Below, in pieces: positions 10,160 through 22,100 of a stretch of 64,000 bases of DNA. Source of the DNA: Undaria pinnatifida. Lineage: Eukaryota; Sar; Phaeophyceae; Laminariales; Alariaceae. A program made the position numbers and the translations under genes. The notes beneath the pieces are model-generated. The model was given only the letters and a program-made list of their open reading frames with translations. It was not told the origin of the DNA and did not search any database. The stretch covers positions 6,936,318 through 7,000,317 of the forward strand of contig JABAKD010000006.1 in the NCBI GenBank assembly GCA_012845835.1, read 5' to 3'. Positions within the stretch are counted from its first letter, which is position 1. Each line of letters begins with the position of its first letter.

Positions 10160-13100
10160 CTACCACAAGAAAACCCCCGTGTGCGCTGTGAACGCCGCTG
10201 TGAGGGCAACGAGGAGCATTCCGACTCCCGCGCCTACAGACATCGCCGAGTTGTCCTCTGAGCCCGTGTCAGTGTCAGCTTCAGCTCCATCGATACTGGA
10301 AGACGCGCTAGTACCTGCCCATGATGTTGCGGCAGCAGTGGTCAGGGGGAGAGAGAGACAGAGAGAGAGTGATCAAGGTCTGGTTTGATTTTATTTGGCA
10401 TGGTTTGGTTCGGTAATGGTTTGGCTTAATTTGGTTTGGCTTGGTTGGTGTGGTCTTTGATATTGGTTGGGTTGCGCTGGGTTGGGTTGGGTTTGGTTGG
10501 GTTGGGTTCGGTTGAATTGGGTTGGGTTGGGTTGGGTTGGGTTGGGTTGGGTTGGGTTGGGTTGGGTTGGGTTGGGTTGGGTTGGGTTGGGTTGGGTTGG
10601 GTTGGGTTGGGTTGGGTTGGGTTGGGTTGGGTTGGGTTGGGTTGGGTTGGGTTGGGTTGGGTTGGGTTGGGTTGGGTTGGGTTGGGTTGGGTTGGGTTGG
10701 GTTGGGTTTGGTTGGGTTGGGTTGGGATGGGTTGGGTTGAGTTGGGTGCGGTTGAGTTGGGTTGAGATTCGGCGAGTACGTCCGTCCACGATTCGAATCC
10801 ACGTTTCGGCGTGTGTGGCGTTGGGCGGGGGTTGTCCTGTCATTTCGTAGATTTCTCACGAAACAGGCGCTGCAAGCCGGGGTGGTGGTGCTCTGGAAGG
10901 TGACTTCGACGATGGAAACGACGACAACGGCTGCCGTGATGGTGATGGTGGCGGTGGTGGTTGTGGTGATGGTGGTGGTGGTTGTGGTGATGGTGGTGGT
11001 GGTGGTGGTGGTGGTGGTTGTGGTGATGGTGGTGGTGGTTGTGGTGATGGTGGTGGTGGTGGTGGTGGTGGTGGCGGTGGTGGTGGTGGTGGTGGTGGTG
11101 GTGGCGGTTGTGGCGGTGGTGGTGGGAGTGGTAGTAGTGGTGGTGGTGACGGTCGTTGGGATAGTGCTGAAGACGACCGGGCTACTGCTCCAATCAATAA
11201 CGGCGTCGTCGGCGAAAACAATAACGACGGTCACCCCCCCACCATCCCTTCAAGCTTCTTGCATCCCTGCCCCTACCCAAAAGACAGAAATTCGATGCCC
11301 GAAAGCGCAGCAGCGTCTATCCGGCACGTGTGACCGTCCCTGAGTTGGGTTCGTGAGTCCATGTTTGGATGTGTGAGGCGTTGGGCGAGCGTCGCCCGGC
11401 CATTCACGGCTTTATCTCAAAACAAGCGTTGTGAGTCGGAATGGTGGTGGTCCGGAGGATTGACGATGTGACGGCGGTAATGAGGACAGCGCCCACGGTG
11501 GTGACGGTTGTGGTGGTGGTGAGGTGTGGTAGTGGTCGTGACGGTGTCCATGAGTGACGGTGGTTGTGGTGGTGGTGGTGGTGGTGGTGGTGATGGTGGT
11601 GGCGGTGGTGGTGGTGGTGGTGGTGGTGATGGAAGCGATGTTGGTGGTGATCGTGGAGGTGGTGGCAACGGAGGTGACGGGCGTTGTGGCGGTGCTGATG
11701 AAGATAATCGAGTTAGTGCTCCAGACAACGCCGAGCCAGCGACAATGGTGAAAACAATGAAGGTCACCTCGCCCTTTCTCCCTCCCTCAACTGCTTACAT
11801 CCCAACTCCTACCCAAAAAATCGACGCCCGCACACGGGCGCTATGTCCTTGCATCCTAGAACTGCAGCACTAGATGCAAGCCACACGAACACAGTTCGCG
11901 CTCACGCGCTCACGGCCTTCGGGTCAGATCAGCTCCCAACCCAACCAGAAGCTTAATCCCGTAGCTAGCCCCAAAATTAGGGGAGGGGGTGGGATCAGGG
12001 AGTGTGGTGGGATTAAGGGTGGCCAATCACAATGGAGGTGTGGTCTATTGGGGTTGGTCGGGCAACGCCTTTCACCCTCGAACACCAAAAAATATATATG
12101 TAATAGCGTGTGGTTTGCAATTAAGTGCTTCCGTTCTAGGATTGCGAGGTCTCGTCTGCAAGGACCCTCAGGTCGATCGAACCACACACACGGAGAGCTA
12201 CCGCCGGGGCTCAATAGACGACGATTTAATCAGGCGCGCTCCTCCATCCGATCGAATCCGTTGCGTCAGGCGCACCTCCATCGGTAGGTGCGTCAGTGGG
12301 CCTCTCGGTAGGCCCGGCGATCCCGCGCGAACCACCCGTCGGAGCCGGCGTTGTGGATTGAGCAGGCGTTTCTCCCGGACTACTCGTGCCCATCTCGCCC
12401 GAACCATCGGTTGGGGCCAGCGTTGGAGCCGGCGTTCCGGAGGGGGCAGACGTTTCTCGCGAACTACTCGCACTCGGGCTCGGGGGGGCTGTCACTGAGC
12501 TATCTACTGCTGGGTTAGCACATGATGTCCGGGGCGTTATGCACAGGTTAGGGAACAGGGAAAAAGGGAGTGGTGGGCCGTTCGGGTGGGAAGAAGCGAA
12601 AAACAGAAATAGCGCCGTGTTTGTGGCAACGCTCAAACGCGCCGACTTGTGTGTGTGCTCTTCACGCTCAACCCTTAATTCCACCCATCAACATCCAGCA
12701 CATCCAGCGTCCGTGCAGGTTCTTCGTCCAAGAAAGATTCAAGTTTCGTGATCACAAACCACACTGCTAATAAAAATATTGATTTTTCGCGCAAACTCTC
12801 CCGTGTACTACACGACATGCACGGTGTCTCTTGAGATTCGTGATGTGCTAACGAAAGCGCACAAAATGTGCAGGTACGGCCTGTAGATGGATCTCATTCG
12901 CGTAAATCGTATTGTGAAGTTGCCTGACTCTTAAAAACTCCTCTCGTCACGTGCCACAAGCGAACCAACCAGCACTGCAACCGGGACAGTGACGGCACTA
13001 TACAAAGAACTTGAAAGTTTTGTCATGAGCACCGAGGCGTGTATCGTGTGTCTGGTGGCGAGCCCAACCTCGTCCCGTCGCCGCCACCACCGCAAGGCAC

Positions 13101-16100
13101 AATCATACCAGAATCTGGTGTTTTCTTTAATGCAGGCGACCCGGAATAATAACCTCTCTGTTCGAATCAAGTCGGAGGCTGATGTTGCGTGTTTGCCATA
13201 ACAACACAGCATTACGCCTGGTCGGCATGGGTAACAGGGGGCGCTCATAACAAACGCAAAATGTAGCGTTTCCTGGCCAAAAATCACGATTCCTAACATT
13301 TGAAAAAAAATCTGGAATGTCACGTTAACAAAAAAAAAAATCACATTTTTTTGCGCAGGAATCCTGACATCAATTTTCATGGAATTTTTCAAAACTATTC
13401 GAAATCATGATTTCTAACAAAATATCACGATTCGCGACGTCACGTAATAATTGATACGATTCCTGACCTGTTTTTTGTTGTTCGTTAGGACTGACCCTAG
13501 GCAACTTATGTCACGACAGTCACGCCCGTTCAAGAGTGCATTTCGTCTTGCTCGAAATAACCTTTTTCGAACCGCAAAAGCTACTCCACACTATTCGCCT
13601 CCCCAAAAACAGAAATTAATTCATTTAACTATTCCAATTCATTTTTTTACATACTATTAATAACATACTTACAACAACCTGTGAAACGAAAAAAAAAATG
13701 GTTCGTTGTGTGCAGTGAAGGTAGTCGGCAGGAGACAGAGCTAAAAAAGCTGCAAAAACATGTGGGAAATGGAAATTGTTGTAGGTTGTCCCCAACAAGC
13801 CGTGTTTTGTGTCTATACTTCTACAGGGGTTATTAAGGCGACACACTCCAATACATCCAGATTCGGGTAGGTCCCATGCCGTTGCTGAAAACATGTGCAA
13901 GCCTGCGCAAATCGCTGTACTCTCTGTACTCACTTGAAGCGGTGCATTCGATGACCAGCGTATCGTCCGCCACCTGCTCGCAGGACTCGCAGGCTATAGA
14001 CAGCCACTCAGTGGTGACACCGGACGGGTCATCGGCGCAATCGGCCGTCTGAGCGAGTCCACAAAGCAAAAAAAAAGAGGGTAAAACGGTACAAGAGAAA
14101 AAAGGGAGCACAACGAACAAAATCAAAACGGAACAGAAGCGCAGAAGCTGCGGGTGACAGGCAGCCAATGTGTGGTGGTCTAGGACGGACAATCGGCGCA
14201 GCCGACCAACTAAGCGAGTCCACGAAGCAGAAAAAGGGCAAAACTGTACAAGATCGTACAGAAGATCAAGACGAGACGAGGCGAAGTACAAAAGAAAGCG
14301 TGAAGATTGAAAAAAAAACACGCAAAGTGGAACAGAAGCGCAGGAGGAACAGGCGACAATCACCAATGATCTCTTACGGACCATCGGCGCAGTTGGCCGT
14401 CTAAGCGAGTCCACGAAGCAAAAGCAAACGGGCAAAACGACACCATAAAATGTAAGGAGTTAAGACAAGACCAGACGAAGCACGAAAAATGGCAGAAAAC
14501 AAGCAAAATCAACACAAACACGACCAGACCAAACGAGGCGCCAAAAACAGCGGGAAAACGATGAACGTAGAAAAAAAAACAAATCACAACAGAACAACAA
14601 GGCGTGCGCAACACAACCCAATACGCCTCCCTCACTAAAACTATAAATAAAACTATGTATCACGCCAAAAGAAGCCCTTCCCACGCCCAAAATGATCGAT
14701 CTCCTAAAACACACGCATGAACCACAAACTACGACAGAAACTGATAATCACGACGACGTAGGTGAGACTTAAATCGCTACCACGGGGAGGTATGGGAGCA
14801 ATCCCCGGGTTTCAGGCCACTAAATCGCGACTAAGGGGACACATAGGAACCATCACCAGGTTTCAGGCCACACAAACCACGAATGACTACGGGAACATTT
14901 AAGGAGTAATCCCCGGGTTTCAGGCCTCGCGGCAGATCACCTACCACGTAAAAGGGGTAGAGGATGTCAGCCGTAGCGGACGTGGAGGCGGCAGGCACAA
15001 CCCCCTGCAAGTTGGCCCAGAATCCCGTTGCGCAAGCGGTCAGCGACCTTCCCGCCGCCGCCTCCGCTGCCAACGCCGCTTCCCCAACCCCGCGGAGAGT
15101 CCTGCCCGCAACCATGGCGTCGTCCAACCCTGAAAGTCCAGACGTGCGGTGGAATTTGGTTTAGAGTATAGACTGCAGGGTTCTATTTTAGGAGTGAAAA
15201 GCGTCGGGCGTGCATGAACAACGTGTTGGCATTAGTGCCTGGGGCAGGCCCTTGAAATAACGTCCCGCTTGTGGTCATGCCGTCGCGATACCCTGACAGC
15301 CCCAGCGCGCGGGGGGGGTAGGGATCAAGGGTTTACGGCTTTACAACTGGAAAGCCGTTTTGGGGGACACATTACTTGGAAATAGTATAGGAGGGATTTT
15401 GGGGCTCTAAAGGGGTTAAAGGCCGTCCAACCTTGACAGTCCCGTCGTGCGGCGGAAGGGGTTAGGGGGGTGTTCCAGACTTTGAAGGCCTACTTCAGAG
15501 TGTACGCGTTTGGCGCGCATGGAGTATTTCACGTTTAACAAAGCTAGCTAGCTGGCTGTGGGCGACCCTACACCTTTGGTCTGGGTGGGATCAGGGTGCT
15601 TGATGGGCCCCACCGGTGAGGTGGCTTTACCAGCCCCACCACCCCAAAACATACCAAATAAAGGATAAAGAACATTACGCTTTTGTATACGAGTTTTTAG
15701 GCTTGTTTTGTGTGTTCGGGTGTATTTTTTACAGGTTACATGAGGGCGTAGACCCAACCCTAACCCAAACATAAACCCCGCCAAAGGCTACGATCCTTCG
15801 CGCGGATTCGTCGCGCAATTTGGATTATCTGAAAAAAAAGTGCGCCAATCACCTACAAAAAAGGCAATTATGATTGGTATTTCATCTGGTATGTTTGGAG
15901 TCGTGCCAACGCGGTGAAGTGGGGTACTGCCACCGGTGGCTACTTACCGTACCGTGTACCAGGTAACAGCCAGACAACACACCCCTGGGGGCGAAAACTC
16001 AGGGCCGCTTGCCTCCCAAACAAAGAGGGGTGAACACAACCCGAAAGGTGGCTTTTGGGACGCGTGCCACGGTAGAGTTGGCGCGCTCTTTCATCTCCCT

Positions 16101-19100
16101 CAAGACGCCTGCTACGATAGAGGTGCACCACTTTTTTCCTCAACACTACCCCTCACTTTTGGAGGTTAAGACATGTCCTTCTTAACCCCAAACTCTGATT
16201 TGGAGAAAAACATAACCTGCTTCATCGCGGATGAAAAAATCCCGATGGCCTAGGTATACTATACAACAAGGAACATGCAAACAAAAAAAAAAGTTACTTA
16301 AGTTCCGACGATTTTTGGGTTAAGGAGCCCCGGCATTCAGAAAACATTTCAGACGAAAACTGCTACCTCTGTCGTAGCACGCGTCTTTTTTCTTTCTTGT
16401 TTCTGAACGACGGAGTCCCTCATGAACCCATTCAGAGCCCCGAAACCCCTCCCTACACCAACTTCAAGTAATGTTGTCCGCAAAAAAGGGTTTCCAGTTG
16501 TAAACGCGTTATAACCCAAAATCGTCGGGATGGATTTCTTGGGTTAGACTTTGTGCAGGATCTGTCCGACCGAGATGAGAAAAACTTCCCCCGAGGCGCC
16601 GGCGAAAGCAGCAACAACGCGGGACACAACAGATCGCAGATCGCCCTTTCATCGTCTACATATTTCGGGGCGGGCGACCATTACCTGATGTACCGGTATA
16701 CCTTACCGCATGATCTACACGATCTAGACCCGGCTTGCCGTGTAGGGTCTGCATGATCTGTATGATCTACATGTAGATCCGTATACCATGGCCGCGCCTC
16801 CCCTGATCTTCAAAAATTTCGCTCGCGGGAGACAAATCCCCCATGTGCCGATGTACCTGATGGGAAGATCTAGATCTTACCAGGTACATGACTAGGCCGC
16901 GGGTATCCTCACCTTCAAAGTTCTCCTCGAGGCGACGGCGAATGCTACCCTCCAAGAAGCGAAAGTGAGCCACAACCTCGCCGTCTTCGGTCTGAGTGTA
17001 CACATTCCTGTCTTCCAGGGTATCGCTCGATCTCTCGTACAAGCCCGGCGAAGCTCCTCCGGTCACCGTCATCGCCGAGCACGCTTAAAACGTTCGTTCA
17101 TGCAAAATAACAAAAAATCGTTTTTGTCGCTTAGTTCTTCGTGCAGTAGTTTTCCAATTATCACTTTTTCCACGTGGGCAGTACGTTCGTTTCTGCGCGT
17201 ATGACACACGCCAGCTAGCGCTGGGTTGCGAATACAATTGAGTTTAGATTGGCACACGGCACGTGTGAAAATACGTGGAAGTGTGGTGAGGTTAAGCCGC
17301 ATTTACCGCATTTTTTCCCCGTCCAACAAGAGGATAGAAAACAGACCAAAATAAAACAAAAAATCTTGAAATGAACACTAAAGGGTGTCATCTACTACTT
17401 GAATGTCTGGAGTTGGAGGGCAAAATTCAGCCAACGAATAAAACATATTTCCACACCACGCCGCACCGCCGTCTTAGGTTCAAAACAAAAAATGGTCACG
17501 TCTTTTCACGGGTCAGATATCTTCTCGCGGGTCGGATCGCGTCAGGGTGACTAAAGGGTGTCATCTACTACTTTGTACGTCTAGAGTGGGAGGACAACAT
17601 TCAGCCAACGAATGAAACATATTTCCACACCACGCCGCACCGTCTTAGGTTCGAAATAAAACATAATCACGTCTTTTCACGGGTCAAATATCTTCGCGCG
17701 GGTCGGATCGCGTGAGGGTGACCCGACCCAACCCGGCCCAACCCGACCCAACCCGGCCCAACCTGACCCAACCCGGCCCAACCCGACCCAACCCGGCCCA
17801 ACCCGACCCAACCCGACCCAACCCGTGGAATTTTCAACACCTCCTGACCCGACCCGAATCGACCCGCGGGTTTTGCAAGTACCTCCTGATCCGACCCGCA
17901 GACTGGGTCACGACCCGCGAATAGCCTTCAAAATAATGAACACGCACACCTCGGACGATTTTTCCGCCATTATATTACAAATAGTCAACTTTCAACGCAA
18001 GAAAAAGTCCCTGCGACGAGCACGAGTAGTCCGCACTATTATTAATAACATAGTATTGACAGGGAGGATTCGAACACGCATCATTGGCTTAGCAGGGACG
18101 AGTTACACCTTCCACACCTCAGCGGATGTCTGCTACAGCAGTACCAGGAAACAGCCATTATTAGCCTACAGCACAAATTGGCAGTTTAACGCCTGTACAA
18201 CTGGAAACCCGTTTTTGGGAACAAACTGCTTGAATTTAGTGCAGGGAGGGGCTTTGGGGCTCTGAATGGGTTAAGAAATTGTGGCTCGGTTTGTGCATGA
18301 AGCATAAGAAACCCCTTTGTTCGTGTTGAAATGAGTGCAGGGCTCAGTTTGTGTATGAAGCATGAGAAACCCATTTTTTCATGTTGAAATGAGTGCAGGA
18401 CACGCCCTCCCTGCCGGCATCAGTAGGTTTCGTTTTTTGGGTTCGGTGGCGACGATGACGGTATTGGCAACACTCGCTACTGCCGTCAGAAACAGTGAAA
18501 CAGTAGTAAAGCAAGTGATGACCATGCGGCAATGCTCCTACCTGCTTCTAGAGCAGTAGGGTCATCTTCCGTGTTGCTATTATAGTAACAGTTGCTGGCT
18601 GGGTGGTTGTGCTTTTGTTTTCGTTTTTTTTCGTGCCGTCCTGTTTCTCTCTTATTTTTTCAATAGTTTTTCCCTTCTTTTTTTTTCTTCTTTCGTAAGG
18701 CCCATCTTATCGAAGAGCATGAATGTTGAATTATTATACTTTAGAATTGATTGGTTTTTTATTTGGTTGGTCGAAATATGAATGACCGAGTAGGCATTTT
18801 CACAATTTTGACGAAAAATCAAGTTCAACAAAGTAAAAAGACACTTACTTTGTCTAGTAATGCCATCGAAAATTGAATACAAGTTGGGGAGTTTGTGCAC
18901 CTAGACGTGGCATGTTCCATGTAACCGAAACCGGCCATGCGAATTAGTGCCGTGTCGTCGGCGGGTTGAGAGGCGAGAAGCCATTGCGAGAGGTAGGACC
19001 ACCGGAGCATTCGCAGTGCGACCTCCGAAGGCCCTTAGCACAGCCTACGCCGCCTGCGACGCTTCGATGACAATCGAGGCCGCCGCAAACCCAGTTTTTC

Positions 19101-22100
19101 GTCGCTCTGCACCTCCAAAGTTACACGACCAACCACCGCATCACGACTTCGCTCAGAAGATCGACCGCTATGTCCCCGCCGCTGCTGCCCTTGTCGCGCG
19201 ATGGGGCTGCGCTAGTCTCCACCCAAGAGACTCCTAGAGCCATAGCCTCCTATTAATATTAATAGACGCTGTCGGCAAAAAAAAACTGCCGCTGGCCGCG
19301 GCGCTCCGGGGAGGACGCGAGCCATCGCTCGCCTCGCCAGTTGCCCACTACAGCACCAATTTGCATTTCGTAGTGTCGGTGTGAAAAAAAATAACTGCAC
19401 CCCATGTGCCTGATTGGTTGAGGCCTGCCTTTCGGCCCGCTGATTATGTAAGGGAAAATGCCTAACAAACACGCGGCGGAGCCGCGTGACCGCCCCTGCC
19501 GACCTCGAGCCCCCCACAGGATTGGGGTTAAGGTCAGGGTTAGGGTTGGGGTTGGGGTCGGTTGGGTCTCGGCCGACGTGCAAGATTGAAATTGACTAAG
19601 TCGGTGTGCAGTCGTTTTCTGTTACACCGATATTGCAAATAGGGGTTGTCCTTGCCCACATGTGTTCGTTGACAATTTGGTGCTTCTCGAATTCTAAAAC
19701 ACGCACCGCGGTTCCTCGATAAGAAGAGACGTAGTTTGCGGGTATTTTTAACGAAATGCTGGATTTAATTCTCTAAAAGAAATCGAACTGCGATTTTTCA
19801 TGCTTCGCGATAAGGGCCCCCGAATTAACGAGGATTTCTGCAAGAATTTAATTTAATTTGCGTCTGATTGGTCAAAAAATGAATCACCAAGCAGGCATTC
19901 TCAGAATTATTACGAAAAATCAAATTCAACAAAGAAGCAACAAAGGACTTTCTCGGTCGAATTTAGTCGAAAATCGAAATTCAATTTGGGGAGTCTGTCC
20001 ATCTAGGCATGGCTTGTTCTGTGTAACCGTGGTGTAACCGAAGCCGGCCACGCGAATTGGTGCCATGTCGTCGGCTGATTGAGAGGCGAGAAGCCACCAT
20101 TGCGAGAGGTAGGACCACCGGAGCAGCCGCAGCGCGGCCTCCGAAGGCCCTTAGCACAGCCTACGCCGCCTGCGACGCTTCGAAAACAATCGAGACCGCC
20201 GCAATCCTAGTTTTTCGTCGCCCTGCACCTCGAAAGTGACACGACCAACTACTAATACCACATACCACTTCGCTCAGAAGTTCAACCGCTATATCCCCGT
20301 CGCTGCTGCCCGTGTCGGGCGGCGGGGTGGCGCCAGTCCATCCAAGAGACGCCTAGCGCCATAGCCTCCTAGCCACTGCCGGCCAAAATAATCTGCCGCT
20401 AGCCGAGGGGCTCCGGGGAGGACGCGAGCCATCGCTCGCCTCGGTCGTTGCCCACGGGGTGTTCGTTGACCCTTTGGCGTTTTTTTATTTTTCTTAGTTT
20501 CTAGGACGCACTACGCCGTTCCCACGAGGCGTTTAATTGCACGTACGTGCAAGGTTTTTAGAATTGCACGTAAACTCAGTACAGCCTATGCCGACCTCGA
20601 GAGCAGACCGAGAGCCCCCCAAAGGGTTGGCTTGGGGTTGGGGTTAGGGTTAGGGTTAGGGTTAGGGTTGGGATTAGGGTTAGGGTCGGGTCTGGGGTCG
20701 GGTCGGTCTGGGCAGCGTAACCGTCGTAAAATCGCTATTGAATTTACGTGCAAATCTGAAAAACCTTGCACGTACGTGAAATTTCACGACGTTCCTTGAT
20801 GAGAAAGCAGAGTTGAATTTTTCGTGGATTTTTATTGAAAAAAAAGAAAACAAAACGAATTAGTACGAATTTCCGTGCTCTTCGTTAATCTGGGCCCTAA
20901 GATTGGCTATTTTTCATATTTGTTCTTTTGTCTTTTTTACTGCAAGTCAGATAGTCCGGTGCTGGCTTGCATATTATCGCTTTTGTCTACGTGCTCATTG
21001 CGGTTGGCATTGCGTGGCCGAACCACCTTCCTGTTTGTGTACCTCTGTTTCGACGTTTGCGACCACACAGGGCTGCAAACAGTAGTTGCTGGCTGTCTAT
21101 TGTGCTTTGTTTTTCATTTTTGTCCTGCCGTCCTCTTTCCCCATGTCTGTCCCTCTTTCCAAATGTTTTTTTTAGTTTTGACTGCAAATGGTCTGGTGTG
21201 CCAGCTTGCATCTTTTTACTTTTGCCCGCTTTCTCAATGCGGTTGGCATTACATGGCCGAACCACCTTGCCGCATTTGCAACAGATTTGCCATTTCTGTC
21301 TCGTAGTTGGTGACCACAGAGCTCGTCTATGACAGGCATTCGCACGGACACTAGTCGTGCTGGATGTAGATAGAGAGTAGGCGGAAAAATCCGTTAAACA
21401 TGCAGAACACAAGACACACGGCTTGTGCCAAAAATAAAAACCCCAACCGCCGTGTGGATGCCCGTGGGTAATACCGGTACCTGGTACATGGTAATGCATG
21501 GTAATGAGTAACATATTCCAACACCCGCATTCAGCAGTATAAGGAATAGTAAAACACCGTCCGTCTGACAGGTCTGCCTTAGGTCTTGCTTCGCGTTCGA
21601 GTTGATTGTTGAGTTGATGCGGTCTGTCTCCGGTTGGTTGACATCTCCTGGTCCAAGTGGTTGTGTCGGTTCTGCGGTGACTAATGCATCGGGGAGTGTT
21701 TGTTTTGCCGACAAATAGACTAGTCTATACGTACGTAACACATCGGTTGATCCGTGCCGCATGCTGATTCCAGATGTAGACCTGGTACCACGGACACTAC
21801 CACTGCTGCTGCTTTTTCGACTCGGCACTGCTGTGTCAGACAACCAGAGACACTGCCGTGGCAGCCAGTGATCACTTGTAACTAGAGAGTGCTGACGGCG
21901 ATGTGCAGCAGCTCCGCCAGCCCTGGGCACGCGTGCTACGAGGACTGCTGCTGTGCACACAGATTTTCATACCCAACAAAGAGCTGTTGGTGAATAAAAA
22001 GCTGCAAATTACCCAACAGGCAACGAACAAGACAAAAAAACTTAGTTGCAAAAAAATCAACAATCGGCCTCGTTCGTGTGGCGTAGCCTGCCGACGAGCT

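Larger units (their letters stand above)
18765..20735 (+). repeat. direct duplication of about 0.83 kb (two diverged copies)
   Basis: Copy A is about 18765-19590 and copy B about 19862-20735. Shared blocks in order: TGTCGTCGGC followed by GAGAGGCGAGAAGCCA, GCGAGAGGTAGGACCACCGG, CCTTAGCACAGCCTACGCCG, CTCCGGGGAGGACGCGAGCC and GCCGACCTCGAG, then GGGTTAGGG-type repeats. Small in-frame pieces exist in both, but frames are not preserved between copies, so I call it a repeat within intron 1 of the minus-strand gene. Confidence 0.85.

Noticed and set aside
10308-11234. Long minus-strand open frame (about 308 codons, Asn-Pro-Thr-Gln and Thr-rich)
   Set aside because: It is a translation of (GGGTT)n and (GGT)n microsatellites in an intron; all frames of such repeats are open.
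13833-14714. Minus-strand Phe/Cys-rich frames resembling membrane proteins
   Set aside because: They read through A-rich (T-rich in transcript) intron sequence between exons 2 and 3; only 14048-13934 is supported by splice sites.
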